A stretch of DNA of 23,620 bases from Anaerolineaceae bacterium (GTDB lineage Bacteria > Chloroflexota > Anaerolineae > Anaerolineales > Villigracilaceae). Location of the stretch: positions 1 through 23,620 of the forward strand of contig BQMV01000239.1 of NCBI GenBank assembly GCA_022181005.1. Direction: 5' to 3'. Both the position numbers and the translations under genes were made by a program. Shown in pieces: positions 6,917 to 13,494 of this stretch (positions are counted from its first letter, which is position 1; each line of letters opens with the position of its first letter). The notes beneath the pieces are model-generated. The model saw nothing but the letters and a program-made list of their open reading frames with translations, was not told the DNA's origin and searched no databases.

Positions 6917-8089
6917 TTACGAAAACGCCTGAATCCCCGTCTGTGCTCTTCCTAAAATCAACGCATGGATATCATGCGTGCCTTCGTATGTATTGACCGC
7001 CTCTAGATTCATCGCATGGCGGATGACGTGAAATTCGTCGGAGATTCCATTACCGCCGTGCATATCGCGCGACATTCTTGCGATCTCCAACGCTTTGCCG
7101 CATGAATTGCGTTTGACCAGCGAGATCATCTCAGGCGTAGACCTGCCCTCGTCAATCAAACGTCCCACGCGCAATGCGCCCTGCAACCCCAGCGTGATCT
7201 CCGTCATCATGTTCGCCAACTTCAATTGAATGATCTGGTTCGCCGCCAACGGACGTCCAAACTGCGGACGATCCAACGTGTATTGCCGCGCCGCGTGCCA
7301 GCAAAACTCCGCCGCGCCCAACACGCCCCACGCGATCCCATACCGCGCCTTATTCAAACACCCGAACGGACCTCCCAAGCCTTTCACATTCGGGAACATA
7401 TTTTCCTCAGGCACAAACACTTCGTTCATCACGATCTCGCCTGTCGCGCTCGCGCGCAGGCTGAACTTACCCTCGATCTTCGGCGCGGAGAGTCCCTTCA
7501 TGCCTTTTTCCAAAATGAATCCGCGAATCTCGCCTTCGAGTTTTGCCCACACCACGAACACCTCTGCGATGGGCGAGTTGGTGATCCACATCTTGTTGCC
7601 TTGCAGAATAAAACCGCCGTCCACTTTTTTGGCGCGAGTCTCCATGCTGGCAGGGTCGCTTCCATGATTCGGCTCGGTAAGACCGAAACAGCCGACCCAC
7701 TTTCCGCTTGCCAAATTCGGGAGATATTTTTTCTTTTGCTCATCCGTCCCATACGTGTGAATGGGATACATCACCAGCGACGATTGCACCGACATGGCGG
7801 AGCGGTAGCCGCTGTCCACGCGCTCGACTTCGCGGGCGATCAAGCCATAAGCGACGTGGTTCAATCCCGCGCCGCCGTATTCTTCGGGAATCGTCGAGCC
7901 TAAGAATCCCAACTGCCCCATTTCATCCATGATCTCGCGGTGGAAGATTTCTTTGCGGTTCGCTCCGAGAACGCGCGTCTGTAACTTATCCTGACAATAC
8001 TTGCGCGCCGTATCGCGGATCATCCGCTCTTCGTCGGTCAGCTGGTCGTTGAGAAGGAAGGGATCGTCCCATTTGAAGGTTGATTTCAT
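6917..8089 (-). CDS. gcdH: Glutaryl-CoA dehydrogenase-like acyl-CoA dehydrogenase
   Basis: The 390-residue flavoprotein has the acyl-CoA dehydrogenase order: N-terminal helices, the beta domain (CFGLTEPNHGSDPASM, about 135-150; KMWITNSPIAEVFVVWAK, about 167-184) and C-terminal helices. The active-site base is the Glu of NTYEGTHD (E369), in a C-terminus HDIHALILGRAQTGIQAF that is nearly the same as in known glutaryl-CoA dehydrogenases. YRSAMSVQSSLVM near residue 95 is also characteristic of that subgroup. The family oxidises and decarboxylates glutaryl-CoA to crotonyl-CoA in lysine, tryptophan or aromatic degradation, with FAD in the cytoplasm. Non-decarboxylating variants exist in anaerobes, so decarboxylation is not assured. 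The start has GAGG 7 nt upstream. It is monocistronic and convergent with degV. Confidence 0.93.
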   Translation of the reverse strand: MKSTFKWDDPFLLNDQLTDEERMIRDTARKYCQDKLQTRVLGANRKEIFHREIMDEMGQLGFLGSTIPEEYGGAGLNHVAYGLIAREVERVDSGYRSAMSVQSSLVMYPIHTYGTDEQKKKYLPNLASGKWVGCFGLTEPNHGSDPASMETRAKKVDGGFILQGNKMWITNSPIAEVFVVWAKLEGEIRGFILEKGMKGLSAPKIEGKFSLRASATGEIVMNEVFVPEENMFPNVKGLGGPFGCLNKARYGIAWGVLGAAEFCWHAARQYTLDRPQFGRPLAANQIIQLKLANMMTEITLGLQGALRVGRLIDEGRSTPEMISLVKRNSCGKALEIARMSRDMHGGNGISDEFHVIRHAMNLEAVNTYEGTHDIHALILGRAQTGIQAFS

Positions 8090-8128
8090 AAGTTCCTCGA
8101 GGCTGGAGATTGGTATTAATCGTTGGTG

Positions 8129-8137
8129 ATTGTATCA
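8129..8137 (-). promoter_or_regulatory. Candidate extended -10 promoter of gcdH
   Basis: The minus strand reads TGATACAAT (8137 to 8129), an extended -10 (TGn plus TACAAT), about 40 nt upstream of the gcdH ATG. A clear -35 is not seen. The expected leader is about 30 nt and contains the GAGG ribosome binding site. Confidence 0.4.
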
Positions 8138-8181
8138 AATATCGCATGTAGAACTGGAGCATGGTTTGATGCAATTTCCTC

Positions 8182-8210
8182 TTGAAATTTAGAAAGAACT
8201 AATGTACAAT
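8182..8210 (+). promoter_or_regulatory. Promoter of the higBA-like cassette
   Basis: TTGAAA (8182-8187), a 17-nt spacer and TACAAT (8205-8210) form a near-consensus sigma-70 promoter. The -10 box is the outer edge of the left arm of the palindrome at 8205-8239, so a repressor on the palindrome would block RNA polymerase directly. Confidence 0.75.
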
Positions 8211-8239
8211 AAATTCACCTTAAAGGTGAATTTATTGTA
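8205..8239. promoter_or_regulatory. Perfect 35-bp palindrome, probable antitoxin operator
   Basis: Two 17-bp arms (8205-8221 and 8223-8239) are exact reverse complements around a single central A. The inner core is TTCACCTT/AAGGTGAA. The palindrome overlaps the -10 box and the expected transcription start, and lies 20 bp before the toxin start codon. HTH antitoxins of the HigA type typically bind such dyads to autorepress. It could also form a hairpin in the 5' leader. Confidence 0.8.
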
Positions 8240-8259
8240 AGGAAACGGAAGACGGGAGT

Positions 8260-8559
8260 TTGCGATTTATATTTAAATCCAAGAAGATTGCGTTACTCTA
8301 TTCAGAAGAGAAAGGATCTCATAAATACCCTCCTGAAGTAGTAGATGCATTTTTCGAGAAGATGACCATTATTAGCGCCGCGCCCGATATGCGAGATCTT
8401 TACGCGCTTAAAAGTTTACATTTTGAGAAATTGTTAGGAACACGCAAGAATGATAGATCAATACGTTTGAACCAACAGTGGCGCTTAACCCTTCGACTTA
8501 AACAAGATGAAAATGGCGAATTTATATTAATTTTAGATATTGAAGATTATCACAAATAA
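8260..8559 (+). CDS. higB: HigB-like RelE/ParE-superfamily toxin
   Basis: This 99-residue basic protein has the pattern of HigB 'plasmid maintenance killer' toxins: an N-terminal FKSKKIALLYSEEKG helix region, DLYALKSLHFEKLLG around residues 46-60, the strand pair RSIRLNQQWRLTLRL (67-81) and the terminal DIEDYHK. The family are ribosome-associated mRNA interferases; the basic residues in 67-81 would be the active face. The start is a TTG at 8260 with GGAAG 8 nt upstream; the next Met is at residue 35, which would remove a conserved part. The toxin gene precedes the antitoxin, as is usual for HigBA, with 17 nt between stop and antitoxin ATG. The AT-rich sequence, unlike the flanking genes, suggests horizontal acquisition. 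Expression is probably autorepressed at the palindrome. Confidence 0.85.
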   Translation: MRFIFKSKKIALLYSEEKGSHKYPPEVVDAFFEKMTIISAAPDMRDLYALKSLHFEKLLGTRKNDRSIRLNQQWRLTLRLKQDENGEFILILDIEDYHK

Positions 8560-8576
8560 ATGACTTGGAGGAAGAA

Positions 8577-9668
8577 ATGAGTACCTCACCACGACCAGCA
8601 CGGGTTGTGTTGCCAGGGCAAATATTAAATAACGAACTCGACGCGCGAGGGTGGACACAGCGTGATTTGGCTACCATTATTGGGCGGCCATATCAAGCCA
8701 TCAATGAGATTGTTAATGGCAGTAAACAGATTACCCCTGATACTGCACGCGAACTAGCACGCGCATTTAGTACATCTATTGATTTCTGGATAAATCTGGA
8801 GACAAACTATCGGCTCCATCTGGCTGAACAAGATAAAAAAGAAAAAGAAATTATCAGATGGAGTCGGTTGTACAATTTTGCTCCGATTCGAGAAATGATT
8901 AAGCGTTCGTGGATTAAAGGCTCCGATAATATTAATGAATTAGAACAACAGATATGTTCTTTCTTTGAAATCTCGTCTTTAGACAGTCCCTTGTCCATGA
9001 CTGCGAGTTTTCGACAATCTGAGAATCACAGCGTAGAGATAATGTCTCTATCTGCTTGGATACAACAAGTTAAAAATCTTGCGAAAGAACAACCAGTCGG
9101 AAAGTTTTCTATAACCAAACTCAACGATGCAATCCCATTGCTTTTTGCTTCATCTGTTGATTTAGAGTTCCTGCCTAAAGTAACAGATTTCTTGGGAGAT
9201 TTGGGCATTCATTTTATTCTGCTTCCCCACATGAGTCATACTTATGTTGATGGAGCAGCAGTGATTGGAAACTCTAATCCGATTATTGCTCTTACCCTTC
9301 GCTATGATCGATTAGATTCTTTTTGGTTTACTCTAGCTCATGAACTAGCCCATATTGCTTCTGGTCACAAAGGTGAGATTTGGGATGACACAGAGCGTGG
9401 ATCAGGATCAGCAAATAAAAGCGAAGAAGATAAGGCAAATACACTTGCTTCAGAATGGTTGGTAGATCAAAGATTGTTGTCTAAGTACATCTCGGATGTA
9501 AAGCCATACTTTTCTAAGGAATCAATACAGAGATTCGCATCACAAATAGCACGACACCCTGCAATTGTTCTAGGACAATTACATAATAAAAAGGTTGTTG
9601 AATATAGCCATCTTAGAAATGTACTCGTGAAGGTAAAGCCCTATCTGAATGAGTACATGCACCAATAA
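8577..9668 (+). CDS. higA: HigA-like antitoxin: XRE HTH fused to ImmA/IrrE-type metallopeptidase domain
   Basis: The 363-residue protein starts at the ATG at 8577, chosen because GGAGG lies 5 nt upstream; an in-frame TTG at 8565 would place the SD inside the gene. Residues about 10-70 form a HigA-type HTH (LNNELDARGWTQRDLATIIGRPYQAINEIVNGSKQITPDTARELARAF). A helical linker follows to about residue 180. The C-terminal half carries HELAH within FWFTLAHELAHIASGH (about 255-270), the zinc-binding HExxH of ImmA/IrrE (DUF955) peptidases, with EEDKANTLASEWL downstream supplying the expected third ligand region. Ordinary HigA is about 100 residues, so this is the long fused form. The HTH should bind the cognate toxin promoter; the peptidase may trigger derepression by cleavage, an inference from ImmA/IrrE biology. 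It is AT-rich like the toxin gene. Confidence 0.88.
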   Translation: MSTSPRPARVVLPGQILNNELDARGWTQRDLATIIGRPYQAINEIVNGSKQITPDTARELARAFSTSIDFWINLETNYRLHLAEQDKKEKEIIRWSRLYNFAPIREMIKRSWIKGSDNINELEQQICSFFEISSLDSPLSMTASFRQSENHSVEIMSLSAWIQQVKNLAKEQPVGKFSITKLNDAIPLLFASSVDLEFLPKVTDFLGDLGIHFILLPHMSHTYVDGAAVIGNSNPIIALTLRYDRLDSFWFTLAHELAHIASGHKGEIWDDTERGSGSANKSEEDKANTLASEWLVDQRLLSKYISDVKPYFSKESIQRFASQIARHPAIVLGQLHNKKVVEYSHLRNVLVKVKPYLNEYMHQ

Positions 9669-9715
9669 AAGGCTAATTTATAATAGTTCTTGTTTCTAGT
9701 AGCCAAAGAGACGGT

Positions 9716-9753
9716 CAATGGTGGTTGGAGTGCATTTCAGATAGCCACCATTG
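9716..9753. terminator. Inverted repeat downstream of higA
   Basis: CAATGGTGG (9716-9724) and CCACCATTG (9745-9753) form a 9-bp perfect stem with a 20-nt intervening sequence, 47 nt after the higA stop. There is no T-tract, so the terminator role is tentative. Confidence 0.4.
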
Positions 9754-9764
9754 TAGAAATTGAC

Positions 9765-9797
9765 AGAACTCGGATGTCTTGGAGACCTCCGAGTTCT
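9765..9797. repeat. Long, almost perfect hairpin upstream of recG
   Basis: AGAACTCGGA (9765-9774) pairs with TCCGAGTTCT (9788-9797). Inside it GTCT (9776-9779) pairs with AGAC (9783-9786) after one T/C mismatch, leaving only a 3-nt apex. The hairpin is very stable, but plus-strand T residues after it are sparse. It may terminate higBA transcription, or be a dispersed palindromic element. It ends 18 nt before the recG -10 box. Confidence 0.65.
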
Positions 9798-9811
9798 TGA
9801 TTCCTCCCCCA

Positions 9812-9820
9812 TGATAAAAT
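9812..9820 (+). promoter_or_regulatory. Extended -10 promoter of recG, probably leaderless
   Basis: TGA-TAAAAT (9812-9820) fits an extended -10. Seven nt separate it from the recG ATG at 9828, and no Shine-Dalgarno is present, so initiation at or beside the start codon is likely. A TTGATT at 9797 is only 12 nt away and is too close to be a normal -35. Confidence 0.5.
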
Positions 9821-9827
9821 ACCTCTC

Positions 9828-12350
9828 ATGCAGACCTCATTGGAGAAACTACGTAAGTTCTTCCGTCTTGAACACGAAAACGGATATGCCAACACCGCCA
9901 TCATCGGCGGGCTGGCTGAGATGCTCAACTTTTGGGAAGGGGAAGCGCGCGCAGACGGGATTCAGGAAGAGGTGATCCAAGCCGTCGTGCAGAGACTCCG
10001 CTCGTATGACGGGCTCAGCCCCCAGTCACGCGCCGACGCGTTGAAGGGGTTGTGGAAGCGCATCGGGGACGCGTATCCTAAAGCGCAGCAAAAGCCGAAG
10101 GCGCAGAGTCAGGTTGAAGGGCGGCAAGAGGCGCCGCGTCCGCCTCAGAATCAGAACCAGGCCAAACCTGAGTCCGAAGCGAAAAGGGAATCGCATCCGC
10201 AACATCAACAGCGGCATGAACAACGTCCGCGTCCGCAAGCCCAGCCGCGATCCGAATCCGTTGCGGGCGCGCGCACATCCGCCACGCCCGCCGCGCTCGA
10301 TGCAAAGTTGACCGTGCTTCAAGGCGTCGGTCCGAAAAATGCGGAGACGTTCGCCAAGCTCGGCATGGTCACGCTCGGCGACATGTTGTATTACTACCCG
10401 CGCCGTTACGACGATTACTCGCAACTCAAACCCATCAAAGAATTATTTTACGGCGAACAAGTGACGGTGATCGGCACGATCCAAAGTGTGCATTCGCGAC
10501 CCATTCGCGGCGGCAAGGCTTCGATCGTTGAGGTCGTCATCGGCGATGGCACGGGCGCGTTGCGGCTTTCGTATTTCAATCAGCCGTGGCTTGCGAATCG
10601 ATTCAAGTCTGGCGATGCAATTTCGGTTTCGGGCAAGGTGGATCAATATCTCGGTCGCCTCGTGATGAACAGCCCCGATTGGGAATCGGTGGAGGCTGAA
10701 AACCTGCACACGAATCGCATCGTGCCGATCTATCCGCTTGCCGAACGCATCACGCAAAAATGGCTGCGCAATGTGATGAAGCAGGTCGTCGAATATTTTG
10801 CGCCCGCGGTCGTTGATTCGATTCCCGAAAGCGTTCGCAACGCGGCGCGGGTCATGCCGCTCGGCGAGGCGCTGTTGCAAGTTCATTTCCCATCGTCGCA
10901 GGAGAAACTCAAAGCCGCGCGCGAGCGACTCGCCTTCGATGAAATTTTTTATCTGCAAATGGGAGTTCTGCGTCAACGCCGCGACTGGCAGTCTGTGGAG
11001 GCGCGCCGCTTCTCTGTCTCGGACGTGTGGCTGGATTCGCTAAAGACCAGCCTTCCCTTCACCCTGACGTCTGCGCAAGAGCGCGCCATCGCCGACCTCC
11101 GCACCGACCTCGACTCGGGCAAGCCCATGAATCGACTCTTGCAAGGCGATGTCGGTTCGGGCAAAACAGTCGTCGCCGCAATAGCCGCTGGAATCATTTC
11201 GTCGAACAATGCACAAGCCGCGATCATGGCGCCGACTTCGATCCTTGCGGAACAACATTATCGCAACTTCACGAATCTTCTCAAAGATATTTTGAAGCCC
11301 GAAGAGATTCGATTGCTCGTCGGCGATACGCCTGAATCGGAAAAAGAATCAATTCGTTCTGGTCTCGCAGACGGCTCGATAAAAATTGTCATCGGCACTC
11401 ACGCCGTCATCGAAGGACCTGTCCAATTCAAAGATTTGCAACTCGCCGTCATTGACGAGCAACATCGCTTCGGCGTCGAACAACGCGCCGAGTTACGCAG
11501 TAAAGGGACGAATCCGCACTTGCTGGTGATGACCGCCACGCCGATCCCGCGCTCGCTTGCGTTGACTCTTTACGGCGACCTCGACCTCTCCATCATGGAC
11601 GAGATGCCCGCAGGACGAATCCCCATCAACACGTTTGTGCTTCGTCCGCAGGAACGCGAGCGCGCCTTCACGTTATTGCGCGGTCAGATCAAGGACGGCA
11701 AGCAGGCGTTCATCATTTATCCGCTCATCGAAGAAAGCGAAAAGATCGAAGCCCGCGCCGCTGTGGACGATTACGAGACTCTCTCGAAGGAAGTCTTTCC
11801 CGATCTGAAACTGGGATTACTGCACGGCAAGATGCGTCCCAGCGAAAAAGACGAGACGATGTTGAAATTCCGCGACAAAGAATACAACATCCTTGTTTCA
11901 ACCACCGTCGTCGAAGTCGGCGTGGATGTGCCGAACGCAACCGTCATGCTCATCGAAGGCGCGGACAGATTCGGTTTAGCACAACTCCATCAACTGCGCG
12001 GGCGCGTCGGGCGCGGCGCGGATCAGTCGTATTGTCTGCTCATCCCCACGCGCGAAGACGCCACCGAAAACGAACGTCTGCAGATCATGGCTGAGTCCAA
12101 CGACGGATTCGTGCTGGCAGAAAAAGATTTGCAGATCCGCGGTCCGGGCGAATTCTTGGGAACGCGCCAGGCGGGCTTCGCTAACAGCCTCCGCATGGCG
12201 AGCATCACCGATGTCAAATTGATCGAGAAGGCTCGGGCGCAGGCACAAGCCGTCTTCGAGAAAGATGCGGATCTGAGTCAGTCCGAGCACAAACTCCTCG
12301 CCGAATCCCTTGGAAGGTTTTGGGGCGAAGGCAAGGGTGACGTTAGTTAG
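9828..12350 (+). CDS. recG: ATP-dependent DNA helicase RecG with N-terminal extension
   Basis: RecG is the branched-DNA helicase that regresses stalled forks and processes Holliday junctions. The 840-residue product is longer than typical RecG (about 690). Residues 1-84 are a predicted helical domain of unknown role, and 85-155 a Gln/Pro/Arg/Glu-rich linker. The canonical protein then begins with LQGVGPKNAETFAKLG (164-179). The wedge OB domain spans about 205-290. The helicase motor has Walker A GDVGSGKT (440-447), DEQH (543-546), TATPIPRSLAL (569-579), and motif VI within QLHQLRGRVGRG. The frame is uninterrupted. The ATG at 9828 follows an extended -10 box by 7 nt. The stop TAG at 12348 lies inside the periodic array that precedes coaD, so recG and coaD are separated by only 78 nt. 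Confidence 0.97.
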   Translation: MQTSLEKLRKFFRLEHENGYANTAIIGGLAEMLNFWEGEARADGIQEEVIQAVVQRLRSYDGLSPQSRADALKGLWKRIGDAYPKAQQKPKAQSQVEGRQEAPRPPQNQNQAKPESEAKRESHPQHQQRHEQRPRPQAQPRSESVAGARTSATPAALDAKLTVLQGVGPKNAETFAKLGMVTLGDMLYYYPRRYDDYSQLKPIKELFYGEQVTVIGTIQSVHSRPIRGGKASIVEVVIGDGTGALRLSYFNQPWLANRFKSGDAISVSGKVDQYLGRLVMNSPDWESVEAENLHTNRIVPIYPLAERITQKWLRNVMKQVVEYFAPAVVDSIPESVRNAARVMPLGEALLQVHFPSSQEKLKAARERLAFDEIFYLQMGVLRQRRDWQSVEARRFSVSDVWLDSLKTSLPFTLTSAQERAIADLRTDLDSGKPMNRLLQGDVGSGKTVVAAIAAGIISSNNAQAAIMAPTSILAEQHYRNFTNLLKDILKPEEIRLLVGDTPESEKESIRSGLADGSIKIVIGTHAVIEGPVQFKDLQLAVIDEQHRFGVEQRAELRSKGTNPHLLVMTATPIPRSLALTLYGDLDLSIMDEMPAGRIPINTFVLRPQERERAFTLLRGQIKDGKQAFIIYPLIEESEKIEARAAVDDYETLSKEVFPDLKLGLLHGKMRPSEKDETMLKFRDKEYNILVSTTVVEVGVDVPNATVMLIEGADRFGLAQLHQLRGRVGRGADQSYCLLIPTREDATENERLQIMAESNDGFVLAEKDLQIRGPGEFLGTRQAGFANSLRMASITDVKLIEKARAQAQAVFEKDADLSQSEHKLLAESLGRFWGEGKGDVS

Positions 12351-12428
12351 ATAGTTGGATAGCTTAGGTAGTTCGATAGTTGACTCCAAACTAGGAAACG
12401 AACAAACTACTGAACTAAGGAACTAAAT
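12344..12428 (+). repeat. 8-bp-period inverted repeat array (TAGTT / AACTA type) ending at the coaD start codon
   Basis: Units beginning TAGTT (TAGCT in the third) start at 12344, 12352, 12360, 12369 and 12377, 8 bp apart except for one 9-bp step. After four extra bases, five exact 8-bp units beginning AACTA (AACGA in the second) run from 12389 to 12428 and end at the coaD ATG. AACTA is the reverse complement of TAGTT, so the arms can pair. The SD-like AAGGA (12417-12421) is in the right arm. The first left unit contains the recG stop. It has the same architecture as the array at 939-1035, with the fifth base of the left unit and first base of the right unit changed together. Confidence 0.82.
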
Positions 12429-12947
12429 ATGGTCAGAGCCTTATTCCCTGGAACATTCGATCCCATTCACCTCGGTCACATTGACATTGCCGAACGCGCC
12501 GCGCGTCTCTTCGATGAAGTGGTGATGGCGGTGTATGATAAGCCGTCCAAATCGTTGCTGTTCTCGCCTGAGGAACGAATCAATCTCGTGCAAGAGGCGT
12601 TCAAAGATAACCCAAAGATCAAGGTGACGGGCTACAGCGGCCTCACCGTCGAGTTTGCGCGCAAGATCAAAGCGCAAGCGATCGTGCGCGGACTGCGCGT
12701 CTTCTCAGACTTCGAGTTCGAATTCCGCATGGCGTTGGCGAATCACCGTCTCGCGCCCGACATCGAAATTGTCGCGCTCATTACAGCGGAGGAGCATACC
12801 TTCCTTTCCTCCACCACAGTCCGCGAGATCGCCATGCTAAACGGCGATATTACAAGCATGGCTCCCCCGTTCGTAATCAAAGCCTTTAAAGAAAAAGCCG
12901 CCAGCCTCGGCGATCAACCTGCCGTCCCCAACTCACTTCGGGATTAA
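12429..12947 (+). CDS. coaD: Phosphopantetheine adenylyltransferase
   Basis: This 172-residue nucleotidyltransferase catalyses transfer of AMP from ATP to 4'-phosphopantetheine to give dephospho-CoA, the penultimate step of CoA synthesis in the cytoplasm. The signature GTFDPIHLGH spans residues 8-17, with the HxGH catalytic pair at H14 and H17. IVRGLRVFSDFEFEF (about 84-98) and the ATP-binding SSTTVREIA (about 125-133) are all present and intact. Length is slightly above the usual 160 because of a short C-terminal extension. The start directly follows the periodic array, whose right arm holds AAGGA 7 nt before the ATG. Placement just after recG is plausible for a housekeeping cluster. A TA module and a coiled-coil gene follow; the latter is often next to coaD in Firmicutes and Chloroflexota. 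Confidence 0.96.
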   Translation: MVRALFPGTFDPIHLGHIDIAERAARLFDEVVMAVYDKPSKSLLFSPEERINLVQEAFKDNPKIKVTGYSGLTVEFARKIKAQAIVRGLRVFSDFEFEFRMALANHRLAPDIEIVALITAEEHTFLSSTTVREIAMLNGDITSMAPPFVIKAFKEKAASLGDQPAVPNSLRD

Positions 12948-12952
12948 TCTGT

Positions 12953-12960
12953 GCTAGAAT
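12953..12960 (+). promoter_or_regulatory. Candidate extended -10 promoter of the brnTA-like pair
   Basis: TGC-TAGAAT (TG at 12952-12953, TAGAAT at 12955-12960) begins 5 nt after the coaD stop and lies 25 nt before the toxin ATG. No good -35 is visible, so this is a weak call based on position and the TGn extension. Confidence 0.35.
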
Positions 12961-12985
12961 TGTTCCAAGGCGGTAGGCAACATCC

Positions 12986-13268
12986 ATGCAATACGATTTT
13001 GATTGGGACCCTGTCAAAGCAAGGCAGAACCTGCAAAAGTATGGAGTTAGTTTCGAACGCGCCGCCAGAGTCTTTCTTGACCCATTTGCAATATCGATAT
13101 TTGATGAACCACATAGTGAAGGTCACGATTGGCGCAGAAGCGAACGAAATAATACTGATTGTCATTCACACGTTCAGGAATATGGATGCCGATGTATCGC
13201 TTGTTCGTATCATCTCAGCCAGAAAAGCCACTAAAGAAGAAGCGCGGCAGTATCAAGAAAGGCGCTAA
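12986..13268 (+). pseudogene. brnT: BrnT-like toxin, frameshifted
   Basis: Two overlapping frames together spell one BrnT-family toxin. The first frame from the ATG at 12986 gives MQYDFDWDPVKARQNLQKYGVSFERAARVFLDP...DEPHSEGHD, the N-terminal half. The second frame, from about 13121 to the TAA at 13268, gives TIGAEANEIILIVIHTF...SLVRIISARKATKEEARQYQERR, the C-terminal half with the family's RIISARKAT strand. Where the family normally has a segment like GHD-ERWVT-IG, the bases read GGTCACGATTGGC, so the middle residues are missing and the frame is off. A 17-base deletion between two short GTCACGAT repeats would explain both the loss and the frame; this is inference. As written no functional toxin is made, although the antitoxin gene downstream is intact. 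An assembly or consensus error at a short repeat is possible. Confidence 0.75.
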
Positions 13269-13273
13269 ATAAT

Positions 13274-13474
13274 ATGAAGAAACAGTATGATTTTTCTAAA
13301 GGCGAGCAGGGCAAGTTTTATCGCCCTGATGTTATTTTAAAACTGCCAATTTATCTTGATGACGACCTTGTAGCCTTCGTTGAAGAATATGCAAAAGAAA
13401 AAAAAGCAGATATACAGACTGCTGTAAATGAAATTCTTAGGCATAACAAGGAAATGCTTCAGGCTCTTCGGTAA
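13274..13474 (+). CDS. BrnA-like / ribbon-helix-helix antitoxin
   Basis: This 66-residue protein begins MKKQYDFSKGEQGKFYRPDV, an opening common in small antitoxin-like proteins next to BrnT toxins. It continues with a short beta strand (LKLPIYLDDD) and two helices (LVAFVEEYAKEKKADIQTAVNEILRHNKEMLQAL), the order expected for a ribbon-helix-helix DNA-binding fold. It lies 5 nt after the toxin-frame stop, the usual toxin-then-antitoxin order for BrnTA. It should neutralise BrnT and autorepress the operon. With the toxin frameshifted, it may be a leftover or may act on another toxin. The assignment rests on position and fold pattern. Confidence 0.75.
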   Translation: MKKQYDFSKGEQGKFYRPDVILKLPIYLDDDLVAFVEEYAKEKKADIQTAVNEILRHNKEMLQALR

Positions 13475-13494
13475 GTTTTCCGAGGGAGTATCCT

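Noticed and set aside
7226..7903. Long plus-strand open frame opposite gcdH
   Set aside because: It lies fully inside a strongly conserved acyl-CoA dehydrogenase on the other strand and shows no family resemblance.
8565..8576. TTG start at 8565 for the HigA-like protein
   Set aside because: The GGAGG ribosome binding site at 8567-8571 would be inside the gene, whereas it is well placed for the ATG at 8577.
10026..10424. Antisense Arg/Leu-rich reading frame within recG
   Set aside because: Complement of the Gln/Pro/Arg linker; composition artefact, no start signal, recG frame is clearly real.
12951..13268. Independent 105-residue gene starting at 12951
   Set aside because: Its first half has no family resemblance and overlaps the true N-terminus of the BrnT-like toxin in another frame; only its second half is real toxin sequence.
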